From: Kocuria turfanensis
GTDB taxonomy: Bacteria > Actinomycetota > Actinomycetes > Actinomycetales > Micrococcaceae
Assembly: GCF_001580365.1 (NCBI RefSeq)
Contig: NZ_CP014480.1
Coordinates: 1,489,008 to 1,553,007 of the forward strand
Reading direction: 5' to 3'
DNA length: 64,000 bases
Shown here: one piece after another, positions 16,634 to 28,219 of the stretch
How positions within the stretch are numbered: the first letter of the stretch is position 1
Layout of the letters: every line of letters starts with the position of its first letter
Translations under genes and position numbers: made by a program
The notes under the pieces: generated by a model
What the model saw: only the letters and a program-made list of their open reading frames with translations
Database searches by the model: none
What the model was told of the DNA's origin: nothing

Positions 16634-17650
16634 TCAGACCCGTGCCTTCGTGGCCAGGCCCGCCCGGGGGTCGTCGTCGGCGGTCGCCTCCGCGAACGCG
16701 CGGACCGCGGCCTCGGCCGCCTCGTCCAGGTGGGCGGGCACGTGCACCTCGACGGTCACGATCAGGTTCCCGGTGCCCTTGGCCGTGCTGAACCCGCGGC
16801 CCTTGACGCGGAAGCGCCGGCCCGACGACGTCCCGGCGGGCACCTTCAGCCGCACCGTGCCGCCGTCCAGGGTGGGCACCTCCACGGTGGCGCCCAGGGC
16901 GGCCTCGGGGAAGGTGATCGGCACGGTGACCTCGACGTCGTCCGTGCCGTCCACGCGGGTGAAGAACGGGTGCGAGCCCACGTGCACGGTGACGTACAGG
17001 TCGCCGGGTCCGCCGGGGCCGGAGTGGCCCTTGCCGGCGAGCTTGAGCTTCTGCCCGTCGCGCACCCCGGCCGGGACGCGCACCGTGGTCTCCTGCCCGT
17101 TGCCGCGACGCAGCTTCACGGTGGTGCCGTGCACCGAGGAGCGGAACGGGATGGTGGTCTCCGTGCGGATGTCCTCCCCGCGGGTGGGCGGGGACTGGTA
17201 GCCGGTCCCGGGTGCGCCGTAGCCGCCCTGGCCGCCGAACTGCGAGAACAGGTCCTCGAAGCCGCCTGCCCCGCCGAAGCCTGCCCCGCCGGTGGAGTAG
17301 CTGGTCCGCCGGCGGCGGCCGCCGCCGCCGGCGCCGAAGATGTCGCCGAAGAGGTCCTCGAAGTTCGCGGAGCCGCCCGCGCCGGCCGGGCCGCCGGCCG
17401 TGAAGCGGGCACCGGAGCCCATGGCGCGGATCGCGTCGTACTGCTTGCGCTCCTCCGGGTCGGAGAGCACGGAGTTCGCCTCGGTGATGTCCTTGAACCG
17501 CTGCTCGGCCTCCGCGTCCCCGGGGTTCTGGTCGGGGTGGTACTGGCGGGCGAGCTTGCGGTACGCCTTCTTGATGTCCGCCTCGGACGCGTCCTTGGAG
17601 ACGCCGAGAATGCTGTAGAAGTCCTTGTCGATCCAGTCCTGGCTGGCCAT
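16634..17650 (-). CDS. dnaJ: DnaJ-type co-chaperone without zinc finger (CbpA/type II)
   Basis: 338 residues. The J domain occupies about 4-70 with the HPD motif ([10 protein letters not shown]). A Gly/Phe-rich linker spans about 80-165 (repeated FEDLF, GGAGFGG). Two beta-sandwich substrate domains follow. No CxxCxGxG motifs are present, so it is a class II J protein even though it sits where the classical hsp40 gene does in actinobacterial hspR operons. It stimulates DnaK ATPase and delivers clients. AAAGGAGG precedes the ATG. A strong hairpin separates it from grpE. Confidence 0.92.
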   Translation of the reverse strand: MASQDWIDKDFYSILGVSKDASEADIKKAYRKLARQYHPDQNPGDAEAEQRFKDITEANSVLSDPEERKQYDAIRAMGSGARFTAGGPAGAGGSANFEDLFGDIFGAGGGGRRRRTSYSTGGAGFGGAGGFEDLFSQFGGQGGYGAPGTGYQSPPTRGEDIRTETTIPFRSSVHGTTVKLRRGNGQETTVRVPAGVRDGQKLKLAGKGHSGPGGPGDLYVTVHVGSHPFFTRVDGTDDVEVTVPITFPEAALGATVEVPTLDGGTVRLKVPAGTSSGRRFRVKGRGFSTAKGTGNLIVTVEVHVPAHLDEAAEAAVRAFAEATADDDPRAGLATKARV

Positions 17651-17746
17651 GACGCCTCCTTTCTGTGGGGCCGGTGGGGGTCCTGACGAGCAGCACCCGG
17701 TGGAAGTCCTGGGGTCGCCCCGGCGCGGCGCCGGGACTGGGGGGAC

Positions 17747-17780
17747 GGGAGGGGAGGCCCGTGGACAGGCCTCCCCTCCC
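17747..17780 (-). terminator. Hairpin between grpE and dnaJ (attenuator or processing site)
   Basis: Perfect 13-bp arms GGGAGGGGAGGCC and GGCCTCCCCTCCC around 8 nt, starting 25 bp after the grpE stop and about 100 bp before dnaJ on the minus strand. It could end or stabilise a dnaK-grpE transcript and lower dnaJ-hspR expression. Confidence 0.7.
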
Positions 17781-17804
17781 GCGCCGGTCAGGCCGGGCCC
17801 GGCC

Positions 17805-20394
<2,590 letters not shown>

Positions 20395-20416
20395 TCTGCC
20401 ACGTGAGCGTGCGGTG

Positions 20417-20446
20417 TCAAGTTAACTTGAGCCCACTCGACTCAAC
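20417..20446 (-). promoter_or_regulatory. Palindrome and second HAIR-like element upstream of dnaK
   Basis: TCAAGTTAACTTGA (20417-20430) is a perfect 14-bp palindrome that overlaps the TTGACA -35 box. CTTGAGC-N7-ACTCAAC (20426-20446) is a HAIR variant with two mismatches and shares its CTTGA with the palindrome. Together with element 1 they would cover the whole dnaK promoter. Confidence 0.75.
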
Positions 20447-20502
20447 TCGGGGGTTCGGTGGTGAGTTCCCACCCATCCCGTTTCCCCCGGATCCCGCGTT
20501 GG

Positions 20503-20508
20503 TAGAAT
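20503..20508 (+). promoter_or_regulatory. -10 box of the BCCT gene
   Basis: TAGAAT, about 115 nt before the GTG start. No good -35 is seen, although TTTCCC lies about 17 bp upstream. The rest of the 320-bp dnaK/BCCT intergenic region holds only the HspR sites and C-rich DNA. Confidence 0.5.
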
Positions 20509-20621
20509 GTGGTGCTTGTGCCCGCACTCCCGGGCACTACTCGACACCTCCGGGCCCGACCCGCACGCAACCGCACGCACCGACAGGACACCGCACGCAC
20601 CCCGACACCTCTGGAGCCCCT

Positions 20622-22571
20622 GTGAGCACCCCGCCACCCCATACCCCGCACAAGCCCGCGCCCTCCCCCTCGCCCCGCCGGGGACGGCCCCGTGAGGTGC
20701 TGCGCGAGATCAACTATCCGCACGGCATCCACCCCGCCCTCGTCCCCGGCCTCGCCGTCGAGGACCAGAGGCTGCACTACGGCACCGACCGGGTCGTCTT
20801 CTTCGTCACCGCCGCCCTGATCGTGGCCTTCGTCGCGTGGGGCGTGCTCTCCACCGAGTCCCTGACCGCGGCCTCTTCGGCCGCGCTGACCTGGGTGACC
20901 GGCAACACCGGCTGGTTCTTCACCGCCCTCTCCACGGCCGCCGTCCTGTTCATGCTGTTCATCGGCTTCAGCCGCACCGGCCGGATCCCGCTGGGCATGG
21001 ACGACGAGAAGCCGGAGTACTCCTTCTTCTCCTGGCTGGCGATGCTCTTCGCCGCCGGCATGGGCATCGGCCTCATGTTCTACGGCGCCTCCGAGCCGCT
21101 GAGCCACTTCGGCGCGGGCATCCCCGGCTTCGGGGCGGAGGCCGGCTCCGAGGAGATGACCGTCTACGCCCTGGTCCAGACGGCCTTCCACTGGGGCCTC
21201 AACCCGTGGGCCATGTACGCCGTGGTCGGCGCGGCAGTGGCCTACGGTGCCTACCGTCGCGGCCGTCCCCCGCTCATCAGCCGGATCTTCGTCCCCCTGA
21301 TCGGCCAGCGGCGCGCCGAGGGCGGCCTGGGCAGGCTCATCGACGTCTTCGCGATCTTCGCGACCCTCTTCGGCACGGCGGCCTCCCTGGGGATCGGCGC
21401 CCTCCAGATCGCCCGCGGCCTCGAGCTCGTCGCCGGATGGGGCCCGATGGGCAACGGCGGGTTGATCGCGGTCATCGCCGTGCTCACCGCAGCCTTCGTC
21501 GTCTCCGCCGTCTCGGGCGTGGCCCGCGGCATCCGCTACCTCTCCAACACGAACCTGCTCCTGGCGTTCCTGCTGGCCCTGTTCGTCTTCGTCGCCGGCC
21601 CCACCGTGCTGATCCTGGACCTCGTGCCCGCCGTGTTCAGCACCTACCTGCACGAGTACCTCTGGATGACCGGTCAGACCGGCGGCTGGGGCGAGGACGC
21701 CACCGGGTTCGCGGGCAGCTGGACCGTCTTCTACTGGGCCTGGTGGCTCTCGTGGTCGCCGTTCGTCGGGATGTTCATCGCCAAGATCTCCCGCGGGCGC
21801 ACCCTGCGCCAGTTCGTCACGGTGGTCCTCGTGGTCCCCTCCTCGATGTGCATCCTGTGGTTCGTGGTGATCGGCGGCACCGCCACGTACCTGCAGCGCA
21901 CCGGGACCGACCTCGCGGCGGCCGGCGGCCAGGAGGCCGTCCTGTTCGGGATGCTCGACGCTCTCCCGCTGGGCGCGATCACCTCGGTGCTCGCGATGGT
22001 CGTCATCGCCATCTTCTTCGTGACGAGCGCGGACTCCGCCTCCATCGTCATGGGGACCCTCTCCCAGCGTGGCCGGCCCGAGCCGAACCGACTGGTCGTG
22101 GTCTTCTGGGGCCTGTGCCTCGGAGCCATCGCGGCCATCATGATGCTCGTGGGCGGTGACGACGCCCTCACCGGCATGCAGAACCTCGTGACCGTCTCGG
22201 CCCTGCCCTTCGCCGTGGTCGTCGCGTTCCTCATGGTGGCGTTCTACAAGGACCTCCGCAGCGACCCGGCCACGATCCGGCACGCGTTCGCCGTCTCGGC
22301 CATGAGCAAGGCCGTCATCCACGGCATCGAGGAGCACGGCGACGACTTCGCGCTGCAGGTGGAGCACGCCGCGGGTGCCCGTGCGGCCGGCGAGACCTTC
22401 GACTCCCACGACCCGGCCGTGACCGACTGGTACCGGCGCGTCGACGAGAACGGCGAGGAGATCGACCTCGAGGCCGAACGCGCGGAGGGCCCGGACGCGG
22501 GTGCGGAGCACGTGGAGAGCCCGGGGGCGGGCCCGGAGCGCAAGCTCGACCCGGCGGGCCCCCGGTCCTGA
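20622..22571 (+). CDS. BCCT-family betaine/choline/carnitine transporter
   Basis: 649 residues, about 12 spans starting near residue 55. GMGIGLMFYGASEPLSHF (Gly-rich TM3 stretch) and WTVFYWAWWLSWSPFVGMFIAKISRGRT (Trp-rich aromatic box of TM8 and its following loop) define the family. It imports quaternary-amine osmolytes with Na+. A long hydrophilic N-terminus and an acidic C-terminal tail of about 100 residues are the kind of ends that sense osmotic state in BetP-type members. The GTG is chosen for GGAG 5 nt upstream and because the earlier frame is not protein-like. It is divergent from dnaK. Confidence 0.93.
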   Translation: MSTPPPHTPHKPAPSPSPRRGRPREVLREINYPHGIHPALVPGLAVEDQRLHYGTDRVVFFVTAALIVAFVAWGVLSTESLTAASSAALTWVTGNTGWFFTALSTAAVLFMLFIGFSRTGRIPLGMDDEKPEYSFFSWLAMLFAAGMGIGLMFYGASEPLSHFGAGIPGFGAEAGSEEMTVYALVQTAFHWGLNPWAMYAVVGAAVAYGAYRRGRPPLISRIFVPLIGQRRAEGGLGRLIDVFAIFATLFGTAASLGIGALQIARGLELVAGWGPMGNGGLIAVIAVLTAAFVVSAVSGVARGIRYLSNTNLLLAFLLALFVFVAGPTVLILDLVPAVFSTYLHEYLWMTGQTGGWGEDATGFAGSWTVFYWAWWLSWSPFVGMFIAKISRGRTLRQFVTVVLVVPSSMCILWFVVIGGTATYLQRTGTDLAAAGGQEAVLFGMLDALPLGAITSVLAMVVIAIFFVTSADSASIVMGTLSQRGRPEPNRLVVVFWGLCLGAIAAIMMLVGGDDALTGMQNLVTVSALPFAVVVAFLMVAFYKDLRSDPATIRHAFAVSAMSKAVIHGIEEHGDDFALQVEHAAGARAAGETFDSHDPAVTDWYRRVDENGEEIDLEAERAEGPDAGAEHVESPGAGPERKLDPAGPRS

Positions 22572-22654
22572 GCCCGTGCCCACGAGTGCGGCCGTCGCCC
22601 CCGGGCGGCGGCCGCACTTCTCGTCGCGGGGCCGTCCGGCTTAGACTGCCCGCT

Positions 22655-23191
22655 ATGTATTCGATCGTGGCTGTGTGCACCGGCAACATCTGCCGCTCGC
22701 CCATGGCGGAGTTCGCCCTGCGCCGCGCCTTCGAGGCCGCCGGCCTGGGCGAGCGAGTGCGCATCGACTCCGCCGGCGTCAGCGACGAGGAGCTCGGCAA
22801 CCCGGTCGACCCGCGGGCCGGGGACCTGCTGCGCCGTGAGGGGCTGGACGCCTCCGCGCACTCTGCCCAGGTCTTCGACCCGGCCCGGTTCGCGGACCGT
22901 GACCTGGTGCTCGCCCTGGACGTCGTCCACTGGCGGCGCCTGCGCGCCCTTGCCCCTGACGCCCCCACTGCCGCGAAGGTGCGCCTGCTCCGCGAGTTCG
23001 ACCCCGCCGTCGCCGGCTCCGAGCACAGCGAGCTCGGCATCTACGACCCCTGGTACGGGGGCGCCGAGGACTTCGAGACCACCTACGGCATGATCGCCGC
23101 CGCCGTGCCGGGGGTGGTCCGCGCCGTCGCCGAGGAGCTCGACGCCGCGGTCCCCGGCGCCGGCCGCGCCCACGACGCCGGACACGCGTGA
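22655..23191 (+). CDS. Low-molecular-weight protein tyrosine/arginine phosphatase
   Basis: 178 residues. The P-loop CTGNICRS (Cys8-X5-Arg14) near the N-terminus and the general-acid loop YDPWYGG define the LMW-PTP family. It dephosphorylates phosphotyrosine or phosphoarginine; in actinobacteria such enzymes resemble PtpA. TAGACT at 22642-22647 is 7 nt before the ATG, indicating a leaderless message. The stop overlaps the GTG of the next gene (GTGA), so the two are coupled. Confidence 0.92.
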   Translation: MYSIVAVCTGNICRSPMAEFALRRAFEAAGLGERVRIDSAGVSDEELGNPVDPRAGDLLRREGLDASAHSAQVFDPARFADRDLVLALDVVHWRRLRALAPDAPTAAKVRLLREFDPAVAGSEHSELGIYDPWYGGAEDFETTYGMIAAAVPGVVRAVAEELDAAVPGAGRAHDAGHA

Positions 23192-23781
23192 TCGACATCG
23201 AACTGGAGCTGGACCCGGCGGTCGCCGCGGCCCACCCCGCCGGCACCAACCTGGCCCGGCTGCTCCCCGCCCCCACCCGACGCCCCTGGCTCGTCGGCAT
23301 CGACGGGCGCTCGGGCGCGGGGAAGACCAGCCTGGCGGAGCAGCTCGCCGAGGTGCTGCGACCCGTGCGGGACGTGACCCTCTTCCACATGGAGGACCTC
23401 TACCCGGGCTGGGACGGTCTCCGCCTCGGCACCCGGACCTACGTGGAGGAGGTCCTCACCCCCCTGCGCGCCGGCCTGGACGCCGAGTGGAGCGCCTGGG
23501 ACTGGGTCACCGGCTCCCCGGGCACCCCCCGCCTGACGCGGGTCGCGGAGGTGGTCGTCCTGGAGGGCGTCGGAGCCTGCTCGGCCGCCGCCCGGGCCCT
23601 GCTGGACGTCTCGGTCTGGGTCGAGCTGCCCACCGCGCTGCGCTACGACCGGGCCCTGAGCCGGGACGGCGCCTACTACGCCGAGCACTGGGAGCAGTGG
23701 GCCGCCCAGGAGGACGCCTACCTGGCGGAGGACCACGTCTGGGAGCAGGTGGACATCCTGCACCCCGGCCCCGTCCACTGA
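23188..23781 (+). CDS. P-loop NTPase, uridine-kinase-like
   Basis: 197 residues. Walker A is GIDGRSGAGKTS (about residues 36-47), followed by DVTLFHMEDLYPGWDGL, which matches the substrate loop of uridine/nucleoside kinase-like proteins (DDFY-like acidic motif). VVVLEGVGACS is the Walker B-like strand. It probably phosphorylates a small metabolite; the substrate is unknown. It is translationally coupled to the phosphatase, a pairing common in Micrococcaceae (from memory). Confidence 0.75.
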   Translation: MIDIELELDPAVAAAHPAGTNLARLLPAPTRRPWLVGIDGRSGAGKTSLAEQLAEVLRPVRDVTLFHMEDLYPGWDGLRLGTRTYVEEVLTPLRAGLDAEWSAWDWVTGSPGTPRLTRVAEVVVLEGVGACSAAARALLDVSVWVELPTALRYDRALSRDGAYYAEHWEQWAAQEDAYLAEDHVWEQVDILHPGPVH

Positions 23782-23810
23782 ACGGGCACCCGCATCGACA
23801 GGAGGCAGCC

Positions 23811-24692
23811 GTGACCAGCACCGTCGTCGTCCTCGACGCCGCCCACCCGGAGGGGGTCCTCGCCGATCCCGCCGTCCCGCTCGTGCGCATCGACGACCAG
23901 GGACTCACCCGGGGGGACGGGGTCTTCGAGAGCCTGCGCGCCGTCGACGGGCGGGTGCAGAAGTTCGCCGTCCACCACCGGCGCCTGTCCGCCTCGGCTC
24001 GCCTGGCCCAGCTCCCGGTGCCCTCGGCGCAGGAGCTGCGGCAGGCCGTCGAGCTCGGGCTCGCCCACGCGGCCCCCGGTGGGGACGGAGGGCTGGGCGC
24101 CGAGCACAGCGTCAAGGTGGTCGTCAGCCGCGGCACCCCCGAGGCCGGCCCGTGGTCGTGGGTGGCGGTGAGCCCCGTCCCGGAGTCCACCTTCCGGCAG
24201 CGCCGGGAGGGGGTCTCCGCGGTGCTGCTGCCCCGCGGCCACGACCCGGCGCAGGACGCCGGGTACCCCTGGCTGCTGCCCGGGGCCAAGACGCTGTCCT
24301 ACGCGATCAACATGGCCGCCCTGCGCCATGCCCGTTCCCTCGGCGCGGACGAGGCGATCTTCACGGCCCCGGGCGGCCGGGTGCTGGAGGGGGCCACGTC
24401 CTCCGTGGTCTGTGCCCGCGTGCACGAGGGCGTCCGCACCCTCGTGACCCCGGAGCCCTCGCACGGGATCCTCCCCGGCACCACGCAGGCCACGATCTTC
24501 GACGCCGCCCGGCGCGACGGCTGGGAGCTGGGCCACGGACCGCTGCAGTCCGCCGACCTCCTGGCGGCGGACGCCGTCTGGCTCGTCTCCAGCGTGCGGC
24601 TCGCCGTGCCGGTGCACCGGCTCGACGCCCACCCGCTGCCCGTGGACCCGGAGCTCACCCGCCTCGTGACGGACTGGGTGGCCCGGGCGTGA
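23811..24692 (+). CDS. Class IV aminotransferase (aminodeoxychorismate-lyase-like)
   Basis: 293 residues. The PLP lysine lies in GAKTLSYAINMAALRHA, and later blocks EAIFTAPGGRVLEGATSS and GILPGTTQ are typical of fold-type IV PLP enzymes. Relatives are 4-amino-4-deoxychorismate lyase (PabC, folate), branched-chain and D-amino acid aminotransferases. SYAINMAAL favours the PabC-like group, but no pabA/pabB is nearby, so the assignment stays open. AGGAGG at 23800-23805 sets the GTG. Confidence 0.82.
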   Translation: MTSTVVVLDAAHPEGVLADPAVPLVRIDDQGLTRGDGVFESLRAVDGRVQKFAVHHRRLSASARLAQLPVPSAQELRQAVELGLAHAAPGGDGGLGAEHSVKVVVSRGTPEAGPWSWVAVSPVPESTFRQRREGVSAVLLPRGHDPAQDAGYPWLLPGAKTLSYAINMAALRHARSLGADEAIFTAPGGRVLEGATSSVVCARVHEGVRTLVTPEPSHGILPGTTQATIFDAARRDGWELGHGPLQSADLLAADAVWLVSSVRLAVPVHRLDAHPLPVDPELTRLVTDWVARA

Positions 24693-24826
24693 GGGGCGCT
24701 GGGGACGGCATCACGGCCGGGTGCCCTCAAGTGTGACGGCCACGGGTTGCAGGCAAGCGTGGCAGGACCGCGCAGGGGTGCCGGGGAGGTCCCGGGGGTT
24801 GACCGGCACGGACGCGCCCGCGTGAC

Positions 24827-24890
24827 GTGCCGGGGCGAGTGCCGTGCCGGGGCGAGTGCCGTGCCGGGGCGAGTGCCGTGCCGGGGCGAG
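24827..24890. repeat. 17-bp tandem repeat, 3.8 copies
   Basis: Units GTGCCGGGGCGAGTGCC start at 24827, 24844, 24861 and 24878; the first three are identical and the last is cut after about 13 bp. It lies in the 246-bp gap between the convergent class IV aminotransferase and ykoC genes. No hairpin or gene is seen there. Confidence 0.92.
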
Positions 24891-24938
24891 GACGCGCGGG
24901 CCTGACGGACAAGGGCCCCCAGACGCGGCGCCCCGGCG

Positions 24939-25736
24939 TCACGCCCAGATGAACCGGTGCGTCCCGAGCAGGACGGAGACCGCCGGACCCGCGACGGCCA
25001 CGGCGGCGCACCCGGCCAGCACCACGGCGTCCCGCCAGGAGTGTTCCGGGACCCGCGCCCACGTGCGCGGGCCCGCGCCGAAGCCGCGCGCCTCCATGGT
25101 CACCGACAGCCGGGTGGCACGGCGCAGGGACTGGACCAGCAGGGTGAACGCCTGCCCGCCGAACTCCCGCAGCGCGCCCACCGGGCCGTGCCCCGAACCG
25201 GCGCCGCGGGCCCGGCGGGCCATCGCCAGCGTGGTCCACTCGGTGAGCATCACGCCCACCAGGCGCAGGGCCGCCAAGGAGGCCAGCACGAACCGCGCGG
25301 GCAGCCGCACCGTCTGGGCCAGTCCGTCGGCGAGGTCGGTGGGATCGGTGCTGAGCACGACGAGCAGGCCCGACAGCGCCAGCGCGAGCCCGCGCAGGGC
25401 GATCGCCGCGCCCGCGGCGACCGAACCGGCCGAGATCTCGGTGATCCCCAGGTCGAGCAGCACGGGCCCGGAGTCCTCGGCGAGCAGGGCCGTGCCCCAT
25501 CCGCTCACGAGTGCTGCCAGGAGCAGGGGCCAGGCCCGCAGCAGCTGCGCCGGCGGGCGCCGCCCGGCCAGCGTCAGCAGCAGCACCTCGCCCAGGAGCA
25601 CGATCCCCGACGTCACGGGATCCGCGCTGAGCAGCAGCGTCACGGTCAGGGCCAGGGCGCCGGCCAGCTTCGCCACGGGATGGGCGCGGCCCAGCAGGGA
25701 GCACCGGGCCGCCGGACCGATCGCGGGCGCGCTCAC
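24939..25736 (-). CDS. ykoC: ECF transporter T component (YkoC-like, energy coupling)
   Basis: 265 residues, about five hydrophobic segments near residues 20-130 and at the C-terminus. The cytoplasmic coupling region SLRRATRLSVTMEARGFG contains the ARG motif that docks on the ATPases. With YkoD and YkoE it makes an ECF importer. The GTG overlaps the ykoD stop (GTGA). As the last gene of the TPP-riboswitch operon it is expected to be repressed by thiamine pyrophosphate. Confidence 0.88.
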   Translation of the reverse strand: MSAPAIGPAARCSLLGRAHPVAKLAGALALTVTLLLSADPVTSGIVLLGEVLLLTLAGRRPPAQLLRAWPLLLAALVSGWGTALLAEDSGPVLLDLGITEISAGSVAAGAAIALRGLALALSGLLVVLSTDPTDLADGLAQTVRLPARFVLASLAALRLVGVMLTEWTTLAMARRARGAGSGHGPVGALREFGGQAFTLLVQSLRRATRLSVTMEARGFGAGPRTWARVPEHSWRDAVVLAGCAAVAVAGPAVSVLLGTHRFIWA

Positions 25737-27499
25737 CGCACCTGCTCCGTGGCCGGGAGGATCCCCGGCGCGGGCGTGCCCGGCTCCATCGCCGGGCCTC
25801 GTGCGGGAGCACCGGATTCCGCCACCGCATCCCTTGCGGGAACACCCGGATCCACCACCGCGCCCCCTGCGGAAACACCCGGCACCCCCACCGCGCCCCC
25901 TGCGGAAACACCCGGCTCCAGCAACGTGTCCGGCGCGGAGGTGCCCAGCTCCAGCACCTCGGCCCCGAGCGCCCGCACGAAGTCCTCGTCGTGGGTGACC
26001 GCGAGCACGGCCGTGCCGGCGTCCACGACCTCCAGGAGCAGGTCCACGAGCTCGGCCCAGGTCAGGGCGTCCTGGCCGAAGGTGGGCTCGTCGAGCACCA
26101 GGACGTCCGGGTCGGTGGCCAGCACCGTGGCCACCGACAGCCGCCGCTTCTCGCCGCCGGAGAGGGTGAACGGGTTCGCGTCCGCCAGGTGGGTCAGCCG
26201 CAGCCGGTCGAGCAGCTCCTCCGTGCGGCGGTCCCGTTCGGCCGCCGGGGTGCCCGCCAGCCGGGGTCCGAGCTCGAGCTCGGCCCGCACGGTGGCGCAC
26301 AGGAACTGGTGCTCGGGCTCCTGGAAGACCGTCCCGACGCGGGCCACCAGGTCCGGCCCGGCCCACTCCAGCGGGTCCGGTCCGGCACCGCGGGCCAGGG
26401 GCGAGTGCGCGGTCACGGTCCCGCGCACGGGCGCGAGCAGGCCCGCCAGCGTGAGCGCGAGGGTCGACTTCCCGGCGCCGTTGGCGCCCGTCACCGCGAG
26501 CGCCCGGCCCCGGAGCAGGTCCAGTGCGACGCCGGTCGCCGCGACCGGGAGGTCCCGGCCCGCCGCGGCATCGCTCAGCGGACGGCCGCGCCGCCGCGCC
26601 CGGCGCCGGGCGCGCAGCTGCCGTGCGGAGGGCTGGGTGCGCGAGACGGCCAGCGCCGACGCGCTGAGCAGCGGCTCCGCCTCCTCCCGGGGACGCGCGG
26701 GCGCGCGGGTGGGCGGGACCCGGCCGGGCACCCAGACCCCGTCGCGGCTCAGCTCGTCGGCGGCCTCCCCCAGGACCTGTGCCGGGGACCCGTCGTGCGT
26801 GATCCCCCCGTCGCGGCCGAGCACGACGACACGGTCCACGACGTCGGCCCACACCGCCACACGGTGCTCCACGACCACGAGTGTGGCCCCGCTGCGGTCC
26901 AGGCACCGTGCCACCGCGTCCCGGACCTGCCGCACCCCGGCGGGGTCCAGGTTCGCGGTGGGCTCGTCGAGCAGGAGCAGCCCCGGGCTCATCGCCACGG
27001 CACCGGCGAGCGCCAGGCGCTGCTTCTGCCCGCCGGACAGGGCGGCGGTGGGGTGGTCGAGCGGCAGGGGCAGCCCCACGTCGTCGAGGGCGGCGCGGAC
27101 CCGCGGCCAGATCTGCTCCCGGGGCACCGCGAGGTTCTCGAGGCCGAAGGCGGTGTCGTCCCCGATCCGGGACAGCACCACCTGGGACTCGGGGTCCTGC
27201 TGCACGAGCCCGGCGCGTCCCCGTGCCCGGTCCGGGTCCGTGCCGTCGAGCAGCAGCTCCCCGTGGAGGGAGAGCCCGTCGTCGTCGTGCAGGACTCCCG
27301 CGAGGGCGTGCAGGAACGTCGACTTGCCCGCCCCGCTCGGCCCCAGCAGCAGCACCCGCTCCCCCGGCTCGACCACGAGGTCGATGCCCTGCAGGGCGGG
27401 GGCGTCCCGGCCGGGGTGGTGCCAGCCGAAGCCGCGGGCCTCGACGCGGGCCCCCGCGGCGGTGGGCGTACCGGGAGGGCGCACCGCCGCGGCGGTCAT
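25733..27499 (-). CDS. ykoD: ECF transporter fused double ATPase (YkoD-like)
   Basis: 588 residues with two ABC ATPase halves. The first has Walker A GPSGAGKS, signature LSGGQKQR and Walker B LLLDEPTANLD. The second has GANGAGKS, LSGGEKRR and LVLDEPTFGQD. It powers uptake of a thiamine precursor, probably hydroxymethylpyrimidine by analogy with B. subtilis YkoEDC. The ATG overlaps the ykoE stop. After the second ATPase the protein ends in a degenerate 11-residue tandem repeat (residues about 528-581, pattern EPGVSAGGAVG), absent from the core fold and encoded by a mini-satellite. Confidence 0.92.
   Translation of the reverse strand: MTAAAVRPPGTPTAAGARVEARGFGWHHPGRDAPALQGIDLVVEPGERVLLLGPSGAGKSTFLHALAGVLHDDDGLSLHGELLLDGTDPDRARGRAGLVQQDPESQVVLSRIGDDTAFGLENLAVPREQIWPRVRAALDDVGLPLPLDHPTAALSGGQKQRLALAGAVAMSPGLLLLDEPTANLDPAGVRQVRDAVARCLDRSGATLVVVEHRVAVWADVVDRVVVLGRDGGITHDGSPAQVLGEAADELSRDGVWVPGRVPPTRAPARPREEAEPLLSASALAVSRTQPSARQLRARRRARRRGRPLSDAAAGRDLPVAATGVALDLLRGRALAVTGANGAGKSTLALTLAGLLAPVRGTVTAHSPLARGAGPDPLEWAGPDLVARVGTVFQEPEHQFLCATVRAELELGPRLAGTPAAERDRRTEELLDRLRLTHLADANPFTLSGGEKRRLSVATVLATDPDVLVLDEPTFGQDALTWAELVDLLLEVVDAGTAVLAVTHDEDFVRALGAEVLELGTSAPDTLLEPGVSAGGAVGVPGVSAGGAVVDPGVPARDAVAESGAPARGPAMEPGTPAPGILPATEQVR
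25757..25918 (-). repeat. In-frame 33-bp mini-satellite encoding five 11-residue repeats
   Basis: Located at the 3' end of ykoD. The best two copies encode (E/V)PGVSAGGAV; the later three drift to DPGVPARDAV, ESGAPARGPA and EPGTPAPGIL. Array length is a multiple of three, so copy changes would keep the reading frame. Confidence 0.85.
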
Positions 27500-28116
27500 C
27501 GTCGTGCGGCCCGGCCCGAGGCCAGGCCCTGCAGCACGCCGGTGGCTGCGAGCGCCTTCACCACGGCCCACATCAGCAGGCCGGCGAGCACCGCGCCCGA
27601 GAGGGCCGCCAGGACCACGTAGACCACCTGGTGTCCGAGGGCCCACTCGTAGTTGTAGATGATGCTCTCGTTGACGCCCAGGAAGATGCCGCTGACCGCG
27701 CCCGCCGCGGCGGCCACCGCGGCGTTGTAGCGGCGGTAGCGCACCGCGGCGAAGACCAGCTCGGCCCCGATGCCCTGGATGAGGCCGGACAGGATCACGG
27801 TCCAGCCGAAGTGCGTGCCCAGGAAGCCCTCGATGACCGCGGCGAGCAGCTCGCAGAACAGCGCGGCGCCCGGCTTGCGGATGATCAGACCGCCGAGCAC
27901 GCCGGCCACGAGCCAGCCGCCGGCGATCAGCCCCACGGCGGGCGGATAGGCCACCGCGGCGGCGCCGACCACGGGGTAGAGCAGGTTCGACCACGCCCAG
28001 AAGACGACCGCGCACACGGCGGCGAGGACGGCGGCCACGACGATGTCGACGACCCGCCAGGACGAGGCCCCGGACGCACGGTTGCGGCCGGCGGGACGGT
28101 GCGTGGTGGTGTTCAT
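27496..28116 (-). CDS. ykoE: ECF transporter S component (YkoE-like, thiamine precursor binding)
   Basis: 206 residues, six hydrophobic segments. FCELLAAVIEGFLGTHFGW and IQGIGAELVFA are characteristic of YkoE, the substrate-specific subunit for a thiamine precursor (hydroxymethylpyrimidine in B. subtilis). It is first in the operon, about 100 nt below a TPP riboswitch, which confirms the thiamine link independently of the protein family. The GGAGGAACG ribosome site before the ATG could be the site sequestered when TPP binds. Confidence 0.93.
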   Translation of the reverse strand: MNTTTHRPAGRNRASGASSWRVVDIVVAAVLAAVCAVVFWAWSNLLYPVVGAAAVAYPPAVGLIAGGWLVAGVLGGLIIRKPGAALFCELLAAVIEGFLGTHFGWTVILSGLIQGIGAELVFAAVRYRRYNAAVAAAAGAVSGIFLGVNESIIYNYEWALGHQVVYVVLAALSGAVLAGLLMWAVVKALAATGVLQGLASGRAARR

Positions 28117-28219
28117 GGTGCGTTCCTCCTGGGCTCAGCGAGCCATCGGTGCCAGGAGGGGAAGGGTCCGCGCGGACACGGCCGGAGCTCACGTCCGCGA
28201 GCCACCCCTGAGGTGCTCG

